Part shown: piece by piece, positions 16,598 through 26,641 of the stretch
How the letters are laid out: every line of letters begins with the position of its first letter
How positions within the stretch are numbered: position 1 is the first letter of the stretch
Source of the DNA: Arenibacter sp. F26102
GTDB lineage: Bacteria; Bacteroidota; Bacteroidia; Flavobacteriales; Flavobacteriaceae
DNA length: 64,000 nucleotides
Assembly: GCF_023015865.1 (NCBI RefSeq)
Contig: NZ_JALKBC010000004.1
Coordinates: forward strand, 186,770-250,769
Reading direction: 5' to 3'
Made by a program: the position numbers and the translations under genes
Notes under the pieces: model-generated
Told to the model about the DNA's origin: nothing
The model's input: only the letters and a program-made list of their open reading frames with translations
Databases searched by the model: none

Positions 16598-19500
16598 CTA
16601 GCGTAATATTGAGGCTTCGCCGGTTTTGGTTATTTGTTTGTTGTCTTTGGTGGTTCCAACAAATAAATATCGGAAAGACGTATTTTTATAGGGTTTGCCC
16701 GAACTGTAATTACCGTTCCATCCCCAATTTACTGGCATGTCGTCAAAGTTATATGCTACACTGTAGATCAAGGATCCCCACATATCATAAATTTGAAAGG
16801 TAAAGGAAGCCATTCCAGTAAATTCTCCCTGGAAATAATCATTTATTCCATCAGCATTGGCCGAGAACACATTAGGGAACATTACATCATAACCGTTACC
16901 TACCTGTAGGCTTTGTTCCACTGTTTTACTACAACCCTCTTTGTTAAATAAAGTTAGCGTTGTGGTAAAAATACCTGGGTAACTAAATTTATGTGTGGTC
17001 ATAATACCGTCGGTAGCAGGGTCTACGTTTATTATTGGACTTCCATCCCCAAAATCCCATGAAGCATTGCCATAACCAGGTTCGCTGGTTATACTAAATC
17101 GAATCTCCTCCTTAGCCATTAATAGACCTGTAATTTCGTATTCGTCCGATGTATAGGAAAATGCTGGGTCTGTTACACCCGCACTAATAGGCATCGCAAT
17201 TCCACAACCTTGATCATTGACCACATTAAGGGTAGCGTTGTCCAATGGATTTCCAATTTGAACAGAATATGTATTCGTGCCAGTTTTTACGGAAGGCACA
17301 AGCGCATTTTCATAGTAGAAGCTTAAATCGCCAGGTTGACTATTAAAAACCGTTACTGAAATACTACCCGGATTACCCAAGCAAAGGGATTGATCTAAAT
17401 AAGGTCCATCTAACAGTTGAAGCGATTGAGCTTTATTGATTGTTATGATTTCCTGGTAATAATACGCCGGATCGGCATTACTACATCCATTTATGTTACT
17501 TGTAACAGTAAGTCTTAACCTACCTTCTTCCAGGCCATTCAATTGGGTTATGTTTTGACCGAAAGGAGTAAATACTGGATCGGGATTGTTGGCCGTACCA
17601 GCAGTTTCTTTTTCCCAAGTAATGGTATATGGTCTTAGGCCACCACTTACGGCAATGGAAATTGCCCCATCATTGGTAGCTCCACAACTTACTGGAGTTA
17701 TTGTCTTGTTCACAACTATCGGAGTATAGGTGGTATTAAAGGTAAATTCAATTTCCTGAGAGGAACAGTCATTACTGTCTGTAATCGTTAACCAATAAGA
17801 ACCTGCAACGGCATCAAAACTGGTGATGTCCTGGGCTACAAAATTATTGGGTCCCCTCCAATCGTAAAAGTAATATGGATTGTTACCCCCATCCATAAAG
17901 GGCTTTCCTCCTGAAATCAAATTGGTATTCAAACTGAACGCGTAAGTAACTTCACAAGAAGGAATGGTGTAAGATTTGGAACCGGAATAATCCATAGGCT
18001 CATAACTCTCCATGGTAAACGTTTGTACAACACATTGGTTGGCATCGGTTACCTCTATAACATGACTGTCATTGGAAAGCGAGCTTATTGTGGTTTGGGT
18101 ATTGGTGAATATTACAGGAGTACCTCCATCCAAAGAATACTGGAAAGGCGACGTACCTCCCTGTACCCTAAAGGTAAAATCCCTTCCGATATTGGCATCC
18201 ACACAACTCGTATTTCCATTGGTTACCTCGGTAGCGCTAAATACGGTTGGAGCAGTAATGACAAATGTCTGTCTAACGGTACATGGAGTATTGGCATCAC
18301 TATTGGTATCAATGATCACTACCTCATAGCTACCTCCTCCCAAATTGGTAAGACTGGTGTTGTTGGTAGAATAACTGGTTCCATTTTTATACCAGTTTAT
18401 TTGTAACTGACTGCTAGGATCAGAACTTATCTGTATGCTAATTTCTGCATTGGCATCACCAGCACATTGCAATTGCTGGTTGATAACCTGTACACTACTG
18501 ATTTCCAATTGCGCTTTTGAAGCCACATTTGCAGTATATGTTGTTGAACAACCAAGTTGGTCCGTTACGGATAGTACATACACCCCAGGTACCAAGTTGC
18601 TGATATTTTCTGTGGTAAAGTTGGCATTATTGGGACCGGTCCAACTGAAGTTATATGGAGGATACCCCCCAGTTACTGTTGTAGCTCCAATGTTTAAACT
18701 AATGCTGCCATCATTTTGGCCATAACAAGTGGCGTTTTCAACCACCACGGTAGCTTGATCAAATTGTAGCCCCATAGGCAAGGTTACGGATTGCGATTCC
18801 TGTATTCCACAAGAGGCATCCTGTACACTTATGTTGTACGTGGCTCCACCGGTTAAATTGGTATAGGTAATATTTGGATTGTTCGATGTCTGTACCGAAG
18901 TGGTACCGTTAGGCCTTGTAAGCGTAAAGGTAAAAGGCGCTATTCCTCCTGTACTATAGGCGGTAATAGCCGTATTACAGGTATCCCCAATATTTAGGGT
19001 CAACACCTCGGGTTCTGATACTATAAACGGAGTCGACGTGGTTCCACAGAATTCGTTGTAAACCGTTAATTGGTAGGCTCCGGCAGTAAGATTGCTTATG
19101 CTTAAGGTAGAGGCCGTAAAGCTATTATCCCCTATTTTGGACCATACATAAGTATTTGCAACCGAATTTGGTTGTGTAATTACGTTGGATGAACTGACAT
19201 TGGGGTCGGATCCAGTACTTACATATGCCGTAAACCCAATACCAGCAACTTTGGCGGTCAAGGTAATTTCATTGAAACTGCTTGTTGCTAGGGCCGGACT
19301 TAAGTTTGCACCGGTTGCAGTAGTTATTTTCTGTACTAGTGCGGCAGCCACCTCATTATTATCCTGTAGCTGATTAATGCCGTTATTGGTAACTTGATGA
19401 TCATAGACCTTACCATCAATTATTATACTGTACGTATTGTTTAATGTTGGAGTTCCAAAAAGGGTTATGGTATTTATTTGTTCTTGGGCGGTATTTCCTC

Positions 19501-22500
19501 CGGTAATTCTACCGTTCGGTATAACAATACTACCGTCATTCCCTGCATTACAACTTACATTAGTAATATCGTTATCAATTATGGCTTCGTTGTCAATTAT
19601 GGGGTAAGGTATTACCGTCACTAATTTCGGTGAGGTCTCATCACTACAGGCCACACCATTGATAGTGCTGGTAACCACTCTTTTGAAATAGGTAGAGGTG
19701 GTCAACGTACTAGGGGGTGTATAATTTGGCTGCGTTGCCCCAGCTACTACCGAATAAGTTTGATTGTCTGGGGAAGATTTCCATGAATAGGTCAGGTTTC
19801 CTGCCCCTGTGCCAGGTTCCAATTCCACGATGGCTACAGGTTGACTACCTTCACAAACCGATTGATTGTCCGTTATTTTTCCGGCATACACAACATTAAC
19901 GGCGACTTTTATAGGGTTGGTTTCCTCTATACAGGTTTTGTTTATCAAAGGAGAGGTTCTAGTAATAGACCTTTTATAGAACATGGTTCCTGGTGTTACA
20001 GATGGAGTATAATCGGCCGTATTTACGCCTTGATCTGTCCATGTTGTGCCATTTGGGGATGAATACCAATTGTAAGTTTGGTCTCCATAGGTACTGCTGC
20101 CTGTTACGGTTAGTGGCGCAGGGGCCTCTCCCTCACAAATGGTTTGATTATTTAATAATGTTCCTGGCAATAATTCCTCGGCAACTTCCACCAAAACAGA
20201 ATTTGTACTATCGTCTGTGCAGACAACACCATTTAGGGTGGACGAAGCCGTTCTTTTAAAATAGGTGGTCGGAAAACTACCAGCTTCAGGGTCATAGGAA
20301 CTATTTACTGCTCCATCTATGATGGCCCAAGTGGAATCATCTTCAGAGGAATACCACTGATATTTTAAAACCCCTTCTGCCGTACCGTCAACGGTATTTC
20401 CCAAGGGGGAAGGATCATCCCCATAACATATTTTTTGATCTCCTGAAATGCTGCCCCCGGTTACGTCATTTACAATTATGTGTAAATCATTGCTAGGAAT
20501 ATAAGTTGCACTGCAAACAACACCATCAATTGTGGCCCGATATTCCCTTCTATAATATTTATCGGAGGTAAAAGCTGTCCCTGGTGTATAGGTGGCATCA
20601 GTGGCACCTGGTATTTCTAAAAATGTACTTCCGTCATTAGATTCATACCATTTGAAATCCAAATAATCGAGTCCTTCTATGGCGCTTGAGTTGCCAAGGG
20701 TTCCAGGGGATGATCCGGAACAAATTGTAATGTCTGGTCCTAAATCGTCTGCCTGTGGGACCAAAACGGTTACCGGATTGCTGTCTACTGTACATTCTGA
20801 ATTGTCTGGATTCGTACTGATAGTGGTTCTAATATAAGTGGTGGTACTGCTTAGATTAGCAGTCGGAGTATAGTTTATTCCGGTTGCATTAAGTATAGGA
20901 CTGCCATTCGCATACCATTGATAAGTTAGAGTTTGTCCCGTGGAAGAGGTCAATTGCTGAATTTCACTTGGAATGTCGTCCCTACAAATTACTTCTTCAT
21001 TGGGAGCATTTGGGCTAAAACTATTGACTGTACCAATAGTACCCCCCGTGGCATCTCCACCATTGATAATCTTCAATGGATTACTTGTTACACTGCACAC
21101 TACACCATTTAAGGTAGAGGTGGTTATTCTTTTATAATAATAATAGTTCTCGGTTACTGCCGGTGGGTCATAGGTAGCAGAGGTAGCACCAGGGATATCT
21201 GTAAAAGTTGCATTGTCATTGGAAACTATCCATTGGTAGGTAACCTGCCCTGAGGCGATCAGCTGAAAATTGGTGCTAAAGGCTTGTGGATCTCCGCCAT
21301 TACACACTACCGTTTCGCCGGTTGCTCCAGAAGAAAAAGTAATATTATGGCTGTCCCCATTGATGAATTTATTTACGTAAACTATTACCGGAGTGGTTAT
21401 GGCTTCACAAGTGACGCTTTGCAATGTTGAACTAGCTTTCCTTCTATAGTAGGTTTGTAAATCCCCAGTATTTGTAGGGGTGTAGGTAGCTTGATTGGTA
21501 TTGGCAATATCGGCCCAAGTGTTTCCATCCGGAGAACTCTGCCAGATATAGCTTATAGCGCCATTGGAACTTGCATCGGCCGAACTGGTAATGGGAGCCA
21601 CAAGACTAGAGCCACAAACGGTCTGGGTTTGTGAAATAGTCCCTTCGTTTAAGGTTATTAGGGTGACCAAGGTTGGAAGACTTGACGCCTCACAAGTATT
21701 GCCATTGTTAGTATTGGTAACGTTTCTCCTAAAATAGGTCGATGTTGTTAATCCAGTGGAGAAATTTAATTCTTCACCAGTTTCCCCGCTCATTAAAGTG
21801 TAATTGACATTGTCGGTGGACGAATACCACTGGAAATTAATCCCTGTACCTGCGGGCGTGCCGTTGGAAACTGTAATGGTTGATGGGATATCACCTTCAC
21901 AAATAGTTTGGTCCGCAGACCCTTCTCCCCCGGAAATAGCACCAGCTACAATTATGGAGACTTCATTGGTGTATCCAGTACACACCTTTCCGTTTAAGGT
22001 GGTGGTATCCTGTCTTCTATATTTGGTAGATGTTGCAAGTATACCAGGGGTATATGTAGAACCGGTAGCGGAAGCTATCGGGCTCCAGCTTGCCCCATTA
22101 TCGGTCGAGGCTTCCCAAGCATATGTTAGGTTGCCAGCGGCGGTCGTATTTCCTATATTGATAATGGTGCTAGGAGCTTGTCCTGCACAAACATTTTGGT
22201 TGTTGCCAATTGTTCCTAAGTTAAGGCTGTTTACATAAACAGTGCTTACAGTAGAATTTTGAAAACATACTTTGGAGTTATTGGAAACTATGGTTTGTCT
22301 TCTATATCTTGTGGTAACAGTTGGTGCCCCTGCAAAATTATAAACTGCATTGGTTTCCCCGCTAATATTTGTAAAACTACCTGTGGTTGCCGATTGCCAT
22401 TGGTAGCTAATGTTCGGACCTGCTGCTGTGGCATTGTTAATAGTTATTGCATTGGGTGTTTCCCCTGCACAAATAGTTTGGTCTGCACTTGCTGTACCTC

Positions 22501-24136
22501 CGTTAATTTGACCAAGAACGGTAATCTCTATTTCATTGGTATAATCGGAACAAGTATAACCGTTTAAGAGTATATTATCCTGCCTTCTAAATGTTGTTGT
22601 TTGTGTAAGGGCAGTTGGTTGATATTCCGCATTGTTGGCTCCGGAAATGACAGTCCATGAACTACCATTAAATTGTTCCCATTTATAGGATATGGTTCCC
22701 GTTCCCGTAGCATTGGCGTCCGATGTTATAGTGTTTGGGACAGCATTGTAACACACAGTTTCAGCACCAACAATACTGCCTACTCCAAAATTGGTATAGG
22801 TTATGGTAGCAACTGTACTTATGCCCTGACAACTGGCTCCTGAAACGGTAGTAACCCTTCTAAAATCTTCAGTCCCAGGATTTAAGTTGGAACTCGCATT
22901 ATAAGTGCTTAAAGTAGCTCCACTTATATTTTCCCAAGTACTTCCATTATATTTTTGCCATTGATAAGTTCCATTGTTTTCCCCATTATTTATGGTTAAT
23001 AATTGTAGATCACTTATGGAACATATATTCTGATTTGTAGCGGTTCCTCCTAAAACTGCAGAATTTACAATAATGGAGACGGCAGGTGTTTCCTTAAAAC
23101 AGCTAAATCCGTTCAAGACGTTGGTAACCCGTCTTTTGAACGAAGTGGTTACGGATAAGGCTGTAGGTTGATAGAAATTATCCGTCGCTCCTGCGATAAG
23201 TTCCCAAGGTCCGGAATCGTTTTTATACCATTGATAGCTTGTAGTACCTGCTGGCGTTACTGCAACATCTCCTGAGGTACTCAATTGTTCAGGTATTTGT
23301 GTTGCGCAAACGTTTTGACCGGTACCGTCGGTAATACTACCTGGGTATATTTCATTTACCGTTATCGTTGCCGGGGTACTGATCTGAGTACAGGACTCCC
23401 CATACAAAGTAAAGGTGGTTAAACGTCTATATCTGCTAATACCATTAGGGAAGGATGGTTTGTCCACCACTAAGATTTCAGTATTGGAATTGGCTATGGC
23501 AGTCCAGTTCCCGTTTACGTCCTTTTCCCATGCAAAGGTTCTGGTTTGGGTTATGTTAGATCCCGTAATACTTATATTCTGGACGTCGTTAATGGCACAT
23601 ACTTGTTGGTTTACACCGGTACCTCCCGTTAGTGGTGTAAACGAAATGGTAGCCAAATTTTGGGCATCCACCAGTGCATTAATTTTATTGGCATTCCCAT
23701 TTAAAATATATTTCAAATTCCCGTCTGTAGAAGTGGCACTTGGAATTAGTTGTATTCTAACATTTTCAATAGTAATTATATCATTGGTAGTTTGGGCATC
23801 AACAGTAAGGGTAACCTGCAGTCTAGAGGCATTGCCGGAATCCTGGGTTACGATGGCATTTGAAATATCGGCCCCCGACTTCAGCATGGTAGTGGCGTTG
23901 ATTGTGAAATTGGAGGGTGCCTGAATAAAAAAAGTGTAGGTGCCAGTACCAAAATCCGTTGCCAAGGCTTCGGTCAAAACCAAATTTCCAAGATTTAGTT
24001 CGGATTGGGGTAGATTGCTACCACAGGAATTGAAATTGGTATTCTGCAGACTGGTAGAAACCTGAGCTGTACTATTCCAAGCGTTAAAACTAAACAACAG
24101 GATTAGCAGTAATAGTTTTGCGGTCGATTTTATCAT
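16598..24136 (-). CDS. giant cell-surface adhesin with Ig-like and SprB-type repeats and T9SS type B C-terminal domain
   Basis: A 2,512-residue exported protein. ATG 24136 gives a clean signal peptide (IKSTAKLLLLILLFSFNAW); the frame opens 17 codons further upstream. After an N-terminal domain, 14 tandem modules of about 85-90 residues follow, each with an early Cys in a C-x-G/A-x-x-P context, a central W-x-x-I...A...Y-x-P segment, F/Y-R/K-R, and a late G-x-x-C, so one disulfide per Ig-like module is likely. Then come several SprB-like modules (CYGQNDGSISLNIG, SCGATNDGAISIAVSGG), a PKD-type domain (ASWDFGDGSP), and a gliding-motility-associated C-terminal domain (MFPNVFSANADGINDYF to the end) that serves as the type B secretion signal. 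It should be secreted by type IX secretion with the adjacent PorP/SprF partner and act in adhesion or gliding. Confidence 0.93.
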   Translation of the reverse strand: MIKSTAKLLLLILLFSFNAWNSTAQVSTSLQNTNFNSCGSNLPQSELNLGNLVLTEALATDFGTGTYTFFIQAPSNFTINATTMLKSGADISNAIVTQDSGNASRLQVTLTVDAQTTNDIITIENVRIQLIPSATSTDGNLKYILNGNANKINALVDAQNLATISFTPLTGGTGVNQQVCAINDVQNISITGSNITQTRTFAWEKDVNGNWTAIANSNTEILVVDKPSFPNGISRYRRLTTFTLYGESCTQISTPATITVNEIYPGSITDGTGQNVCATQIPEQLSTSGDVAVTPAGTTSYQWYKNDSGPWELIAGATDNFYQPTALSVTTSFKRRVTNVLNGFSCFKETPAVSIIVNSAVLGGTATNQNICSISDLQLLTINNGENNGTYQWQKYNGSTWENISGATLSTYNASSNLNPGTEDFRRVTTVSGASCQGISTVATITYTNFGVGSIVGAETVCYNAVPNTITSDANATGTGTISYKWEQFNGSSWTVISGANNAEYQPTALTQTTTFRRQDNILLNGYTCSDYTNEIEITVLGQINGGTASADQTICAGETPNAITINNATAAGPNISYQWQSATTGSFTNISGETNAVYNFAGAPTVTTRYRRQTIVSNNSKVCFQNSTVSTVYVNSLNLGTIGNNQNVCAGQAPSTIINIGNTTAAGNLTYAWEASTDNGASWSPIASATGSTYTPGILATSTKYRRQDTTTLNGKVCTGYTNEVSIIVAGAISGGEGSADQTICEGDIPSTITVSNGTPAGTGINFQWYSSTDNVNYTLMSGETGEELNFSTGLTTSTYFRRNVTNTNNGNTCEASSLPTLVTLITLNEGTISQTQTVCGSSLVAPITSSADASSNGAISYIWQSSPDGNTWADIANTNQATYTPTNTGDLQTYYRRKASSTLQSVTCEAITTPVIVYVNKFINGDSHNITFSSGATGETVVCNGGDPQAFSTNFQLIASGQVTYQWIVSNDNATFTDIPGATSATYDPPAVTENYYYYKRITTSTLNGVVCSVTSNPLKIINGGDATGGTIGTVNSFSPNAPNEEVICRDDIPSEIQQLTSSTGQTLTYQWYANGSPILNATGINYTPTANLSSTTTYIRTTISTNPDNSECTVDSNPVTVLVPQADDLGPDITICSGSSPGTLGNSSAIEGLDYLDFKWYESNDGSTFLEIPGATDATYTPGTAFTSDKYYRREYRATIDGVVCSATYIPSNDLHIIVNDVTGGSISGDQKICYGDDPSPLGNTVDGTAEGVLKYQWYSSEDDSTWAIIDGAVNSSYDPEAGSFPTTYFKRTASSTLNGVVCTDDSTNSVLVEVAEELLPGTLLNNQTICEGEAPAPLTVTGSSTYGDQTYNWYSSPNGTTWTDQGVNTADYTPSVTPGTMFYKRSITRTSPLINKTCIEETNPIKVAVNVVYAGKITDNQSVCEGSQPVAIVELEPGTGAGNLTYSWKSSPDNQTYSVVAGATQPNYTPPSTLTTSTYFKRVVTSTINGVACSDETSPKLVTVIPYPIIDNEAIIDNDITNVSCNAGNDGSIVIPNGRITGGNTAQEQINTITLFGTPTLNNTYSIIIDGKVYDHQVTNNGINQLQDNNEVAAALVQKITTATGANLSPALATSSFNEITLTAKVAGIGFTAYVSTGSDPNVSSSNVITQPNSVANTYVWSKIGDNSFTASTLSISNLTAGAYQLTVYNEFCGTTSTPFIVSEPEVLTLNIGDTCNTAITAYSTGGIAPFTFTLTRPNGTTSVQTSNNPNITYTNLTGGATYNISVQDASCGIQESQSVTLPMGLQFDQATVVVENATCYGQNDGSISLNIGATTVTGGYPPYNFSWTGPNNANFTTENISNLVPGVYVLSVTDQLGCSTTYTANVASKAQLEISSVQVINQQLQCAGDANAEISIQISSDPSSQLQINWYKNGTSYSTNNTSLTNLGGGSYEVVIIDTNSDANTPCTVRQTFVITAPTVFSATEVTNGNTSCVDANIGRDFTFRVQGGTSPFQYSLDGGTPVIFTNTQTTISSLSNDSHVIEVTDANQCVVQTFTMESYEPMDYSGSKSYTIPSCEVTYAFSLNTNLISGGKPFMDGGNNPYYFYDWRGPNNFVAQDITSFDAVAGSYWLTITDSNDCSSQEIEFTFNTTYTPIVVNKTITPVSCGATNDGAISIAVSGGLRPYTITWEKETAGTANNPDPVFTPFGQNITQLNGLEEGRLRLTVTSNINGCSNADPAYYYQEIITINKAQSLQLLDGPYLDQSLCLGNPGSISVTVFNSQPGDLSFYYENALVPSVKTGTNTYSVQIGNPLDNATLNVVNDQGCGIAMPISAGVTDPAFSYTSDEYEITGLLMAKEEIRFSITSEPGYGNASWDFGDGSPIINVDPATDGIMTTHKFSYPGIFTTTLTLFNKEGCSKTVEQSLQVGNGYDVMFPNVFSANADGINDYFQGEFTGMASFTFQIYDMWGSLIYSVAYNFDDMPVNWGWNGNYSSGKPYKNTSFRYLFVGTTKDNKQITKTGEASILR

Positions 24137-24886
24137 GATGTGGCCCCTTATGTTATAATTGCAATTAAATAGTGCTTTAAATTCCATCTTGTAGGAAAGA
24201 CCTTATAACGGGACAGGAGTTCAATATATTGCAGCTTTTTTCCTCATATAGGGACCACAACTACGGTTTTGTTGTGAAACTCTATTTTCCTGTGGTGAAA
24301 GACTGTTCTTGGCTCAAAAAAAATGCAAAATAAAACTTGTTTATGAGACCTACTGGCAATTTATTAGAAGGGTTCATTAGTCCATCAAAAGAAGCATTTT
24401 AGTGACCAATTTATGCTTGTTTCATTATCAGGATTTAGATTGTCAATTAACCTGAAAAGGGTGGTTATTTTGTGGTAAATCAATCATTCCATTTGGCCAA
24501 TATTTAAGGCAATTTCAATCTGGTCATTAAAAGTTGGGAAAAGGAAGTCCTAATTCCTTATAGTGGAGGGATAGACCAATCATGAAATAGCCCTAAAACT
24601 TTTCATCAGTACTACTACCGTGGATAGCTACCTAAAAAACCATTTAATCAAATTTGAAGTAAAAAAACCGCTTCTTTGATCAGAGTTGCAACAAAGAACC
24701 AATTAATATAAGGCAAGTGGGTCTTTTCCTTTTCCATTTCATTTTTCACTGTTTCTGGGTGAAAAACCGATAGTTACTTTAAGTAATGGAGTCTAAAAGT
24801 GTAACTATGGGATTAATTCATTAATTTAATATAGTATTTGATCAAATAAAGTGAAGGCTCATAATCTAGAAAAATAAATCGCGGGA
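24137..24886. other. long intergenic region upstream of the adhesin and the glycosyltransferase
   Basis: About 750 AT-rich bases between divergent genes. No intact gene, RNA gene or strong terminator was found. Short protein-like stretches exist (for example a rightward frame around 24620-24680 reading DSYLKNHLIKFEVKKPLL before a stop), which could be a mobile-element remnant, but nothing is long enough to call. Promoters for the adhesin and the glycosyltransferase must lie here; no convincing -7/-33 pair was identified. Confidence 0.4.
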
Positions 24887-26539
24887 ATGTTATCCAGAAT
24901 AACAATTAACGGATATTATCTATTTTTTTTGACCATTGTCTTAACCATTTTAATGGCAGGCTCAGGTTCGTATGGATTAGCGGAGACCAGTGAAGCCAGA
25001 TATGCCGAGATTAGCCGGGAAATGCTAAATTCCGGTGATTATCTCAATCCAAAACTTTTAGGCATTTTTCACTTTCATAAGCCTCCTATAACCTATTACC
25101 TTACTACCCTGGGCTATCGTATTTTTGGAATTAACGAGTTTGGCGCCAGGTTCTTTCTACAAATTGCTATAGTACTTCAATTAATCTTTGTTTACGGTAT
25201 GGCGAACTTGCTCTACAAAGACAGAAAAATAGCTTTTATGTCTGGACTGGTTTATTTTGCAATGCCCATTGTATTAATATCCAGTCGCAATTTAACAACG
25301 GATGCATATCTTACTACTTTTATCATAGCCAGCCTTTTTTCCTGGCAGTACTATACCTCAAAAGGAAAGCTGATGGGGCTTTACCTATTTTATTTGCTGA
25401 TGGCAATGGCATTGCTTACTAAAGGGCCTGTGGCCCTGTTATTTATTTTGATCTATATTATTGTCTATAAATCAATATTTAAGCGAAGTTCAAAAATTAA
25501 TATTCATCATATTTTAGGATTGTCGCTTTGCCTTATCCTTGGCTCTAGTTGGTATGTTATGGTTGTTTTGGGCAATACAGGGTTGTGGGATTATTTTATA
25601 CAAAAACAACTTTTTTCCAGAATGGCCCATATATCATTCAACCGCTCCAAGCCATTCTGGTTTTATATACCTGTAATCATTGGTCTAGTGCTTCCCTGGT
25701 GGTCGATAATACCATATCAATTTAAACAGAAAGGAAAGAAAATCCTGAATATGGCAAGTGAGGATAGGTTGTTACTGATATCAATGGGTTGTCTTTTCTT
25801 GATTTTTTCAATCTTTAAGAATAAAATGATCCTTTATATCCTACCCTCTTTTTGGTTGGTGGCCATCTTAATCGCTGCACAATTGTTTAAGGCTACTAAA
25901 GCGATTTGGAATACTTTGAATCTGGCTTATGTAGTCCTGATGGGTTGTTTGTTCACCGGTATTCTAGCTTTGTGGATTATTAAACCAGATTTTGTTCAAA
26001 TTACTACAGGAACATTAATTATTAGTTTTATATCTCTGATAGTTTTTACTGTAATTCATTTTCTTATAGATAATCTTAAACCGGAAAAACCGGCAATATT
26101 GGGTGCAAGTTTTGGTGCAGCTTTGATTTTAATTTCGACTTCGTTAATGTCGCATAATGGTCCAACGTTTAATTCGACCAAAGAAATAATGGGATTTATT
26201 AACAATGCAACTACCAAAGCCCATAAGACAGTTGTGGTGTATGATTATCTCCTTTCCTCTATACCTATCTATTCTGAGGCGCATCAAATTACCTTAAAAT
26301 TAAAACATAACACAACAGATAGGGAGATACAATTTCAAACTAATGATGACTGGAAGGAATCTCTTTGGGACATAAACGATCAAGCCATGGTTTCGCGCTT
26401 GGATTCACTTTCCTATAGTCCTAATACCTACTTAATCATCGATAAAAAAAAGGGGTTTAAGGATGGTTTGAAATACTTGGAACCTCATTTCAAGAACCGG
26501 ATGGTGTATCAGGATTGGCTAATATTATTTAATAAATAG
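24887..26539 (+). CDS. ArnT/PMT-type integral membrane glycosyltransferase
   Basis: A 550-residue GT-C fold protein with about a dozen hydrophobic segments. The first periplasmic loop carries the catalytic-type acidic motif ETSEARYAEISREM (about 32-45) followed by FHFHKPPITYY, the pattern of ArnT and other glycosyltransferase 39/83 family members that use a polyprenyl-phosphate sugar donor. The last about 120 residues form a soluble domain outside the membrane. ArnT adds aminoarabinose to lipid A; in Bacteroidota the donor and acceptor are generally unknown, so a lipid, glycan or protein acceptor is possible. It stands alone between the adhesin and the nitrate locus. Confidence 0.85.
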   Translation: MLSRITINGYYLFFLTIVLTILMAGSGSYGLAETSEARYAEISREMLNSGDYLNPKLLGIFHFHKPPITYYLTTLGYRIFGINEFGARFFLQIAIVLQLIFVYGMANLLYKDRKIAFMSGLVYFAMPIVLISSRNLTTDAYLTTFIIASLFSWQYYTSKGKLMGLYLFYLLMAMALLTKGPVALLFILIYIIVYKSIFKRSSKINIHHILGLSLCLILGSSWYVMVVLGNTGLWDYFIQKQLFSRMAHISFNRSKPFWFYIPVIIGLVLPWWSIIPYQFKQKGKKILNMASEDRLLLISMGCLFLIFSIFKNKMILYILPSFWLVAILIAAQLFKATKAIWNTLNLAYVVLMGCLFTGILALWIIKPDFVQITTGTLIISFISLIVFTVIHFLIDNLKPEKPAILGASFGAALILISTSLMSHNGPTFNSTKEIMGFINNATTKAHKTVVVYDYLLSSIPIYSEAHQITLKLKHNTTDREIQFQTNDDWKESLWDINDQAMVSRLDSLSYSPNTYLIIDKKKGFKDGLKYLEPHFKNRMVYQDWLILFNK

Positions 26540-26641
26540 CGCTTTCAAATTTTACCATACCACTTACTATTTTGGCTTTATAGTTTTTGTCTAGGCAGAA
26601 ATTTTAATACATTCAAATTAGTTTACCCAGATATGGTCGCA

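Noticed and set aside
16598-24136. Numerous open frames on the plus strand opposite the adhesin
   Set aside because: They are shadows of a repetitive coding region, contain no recognisable domains and lack starts with plausible signals.
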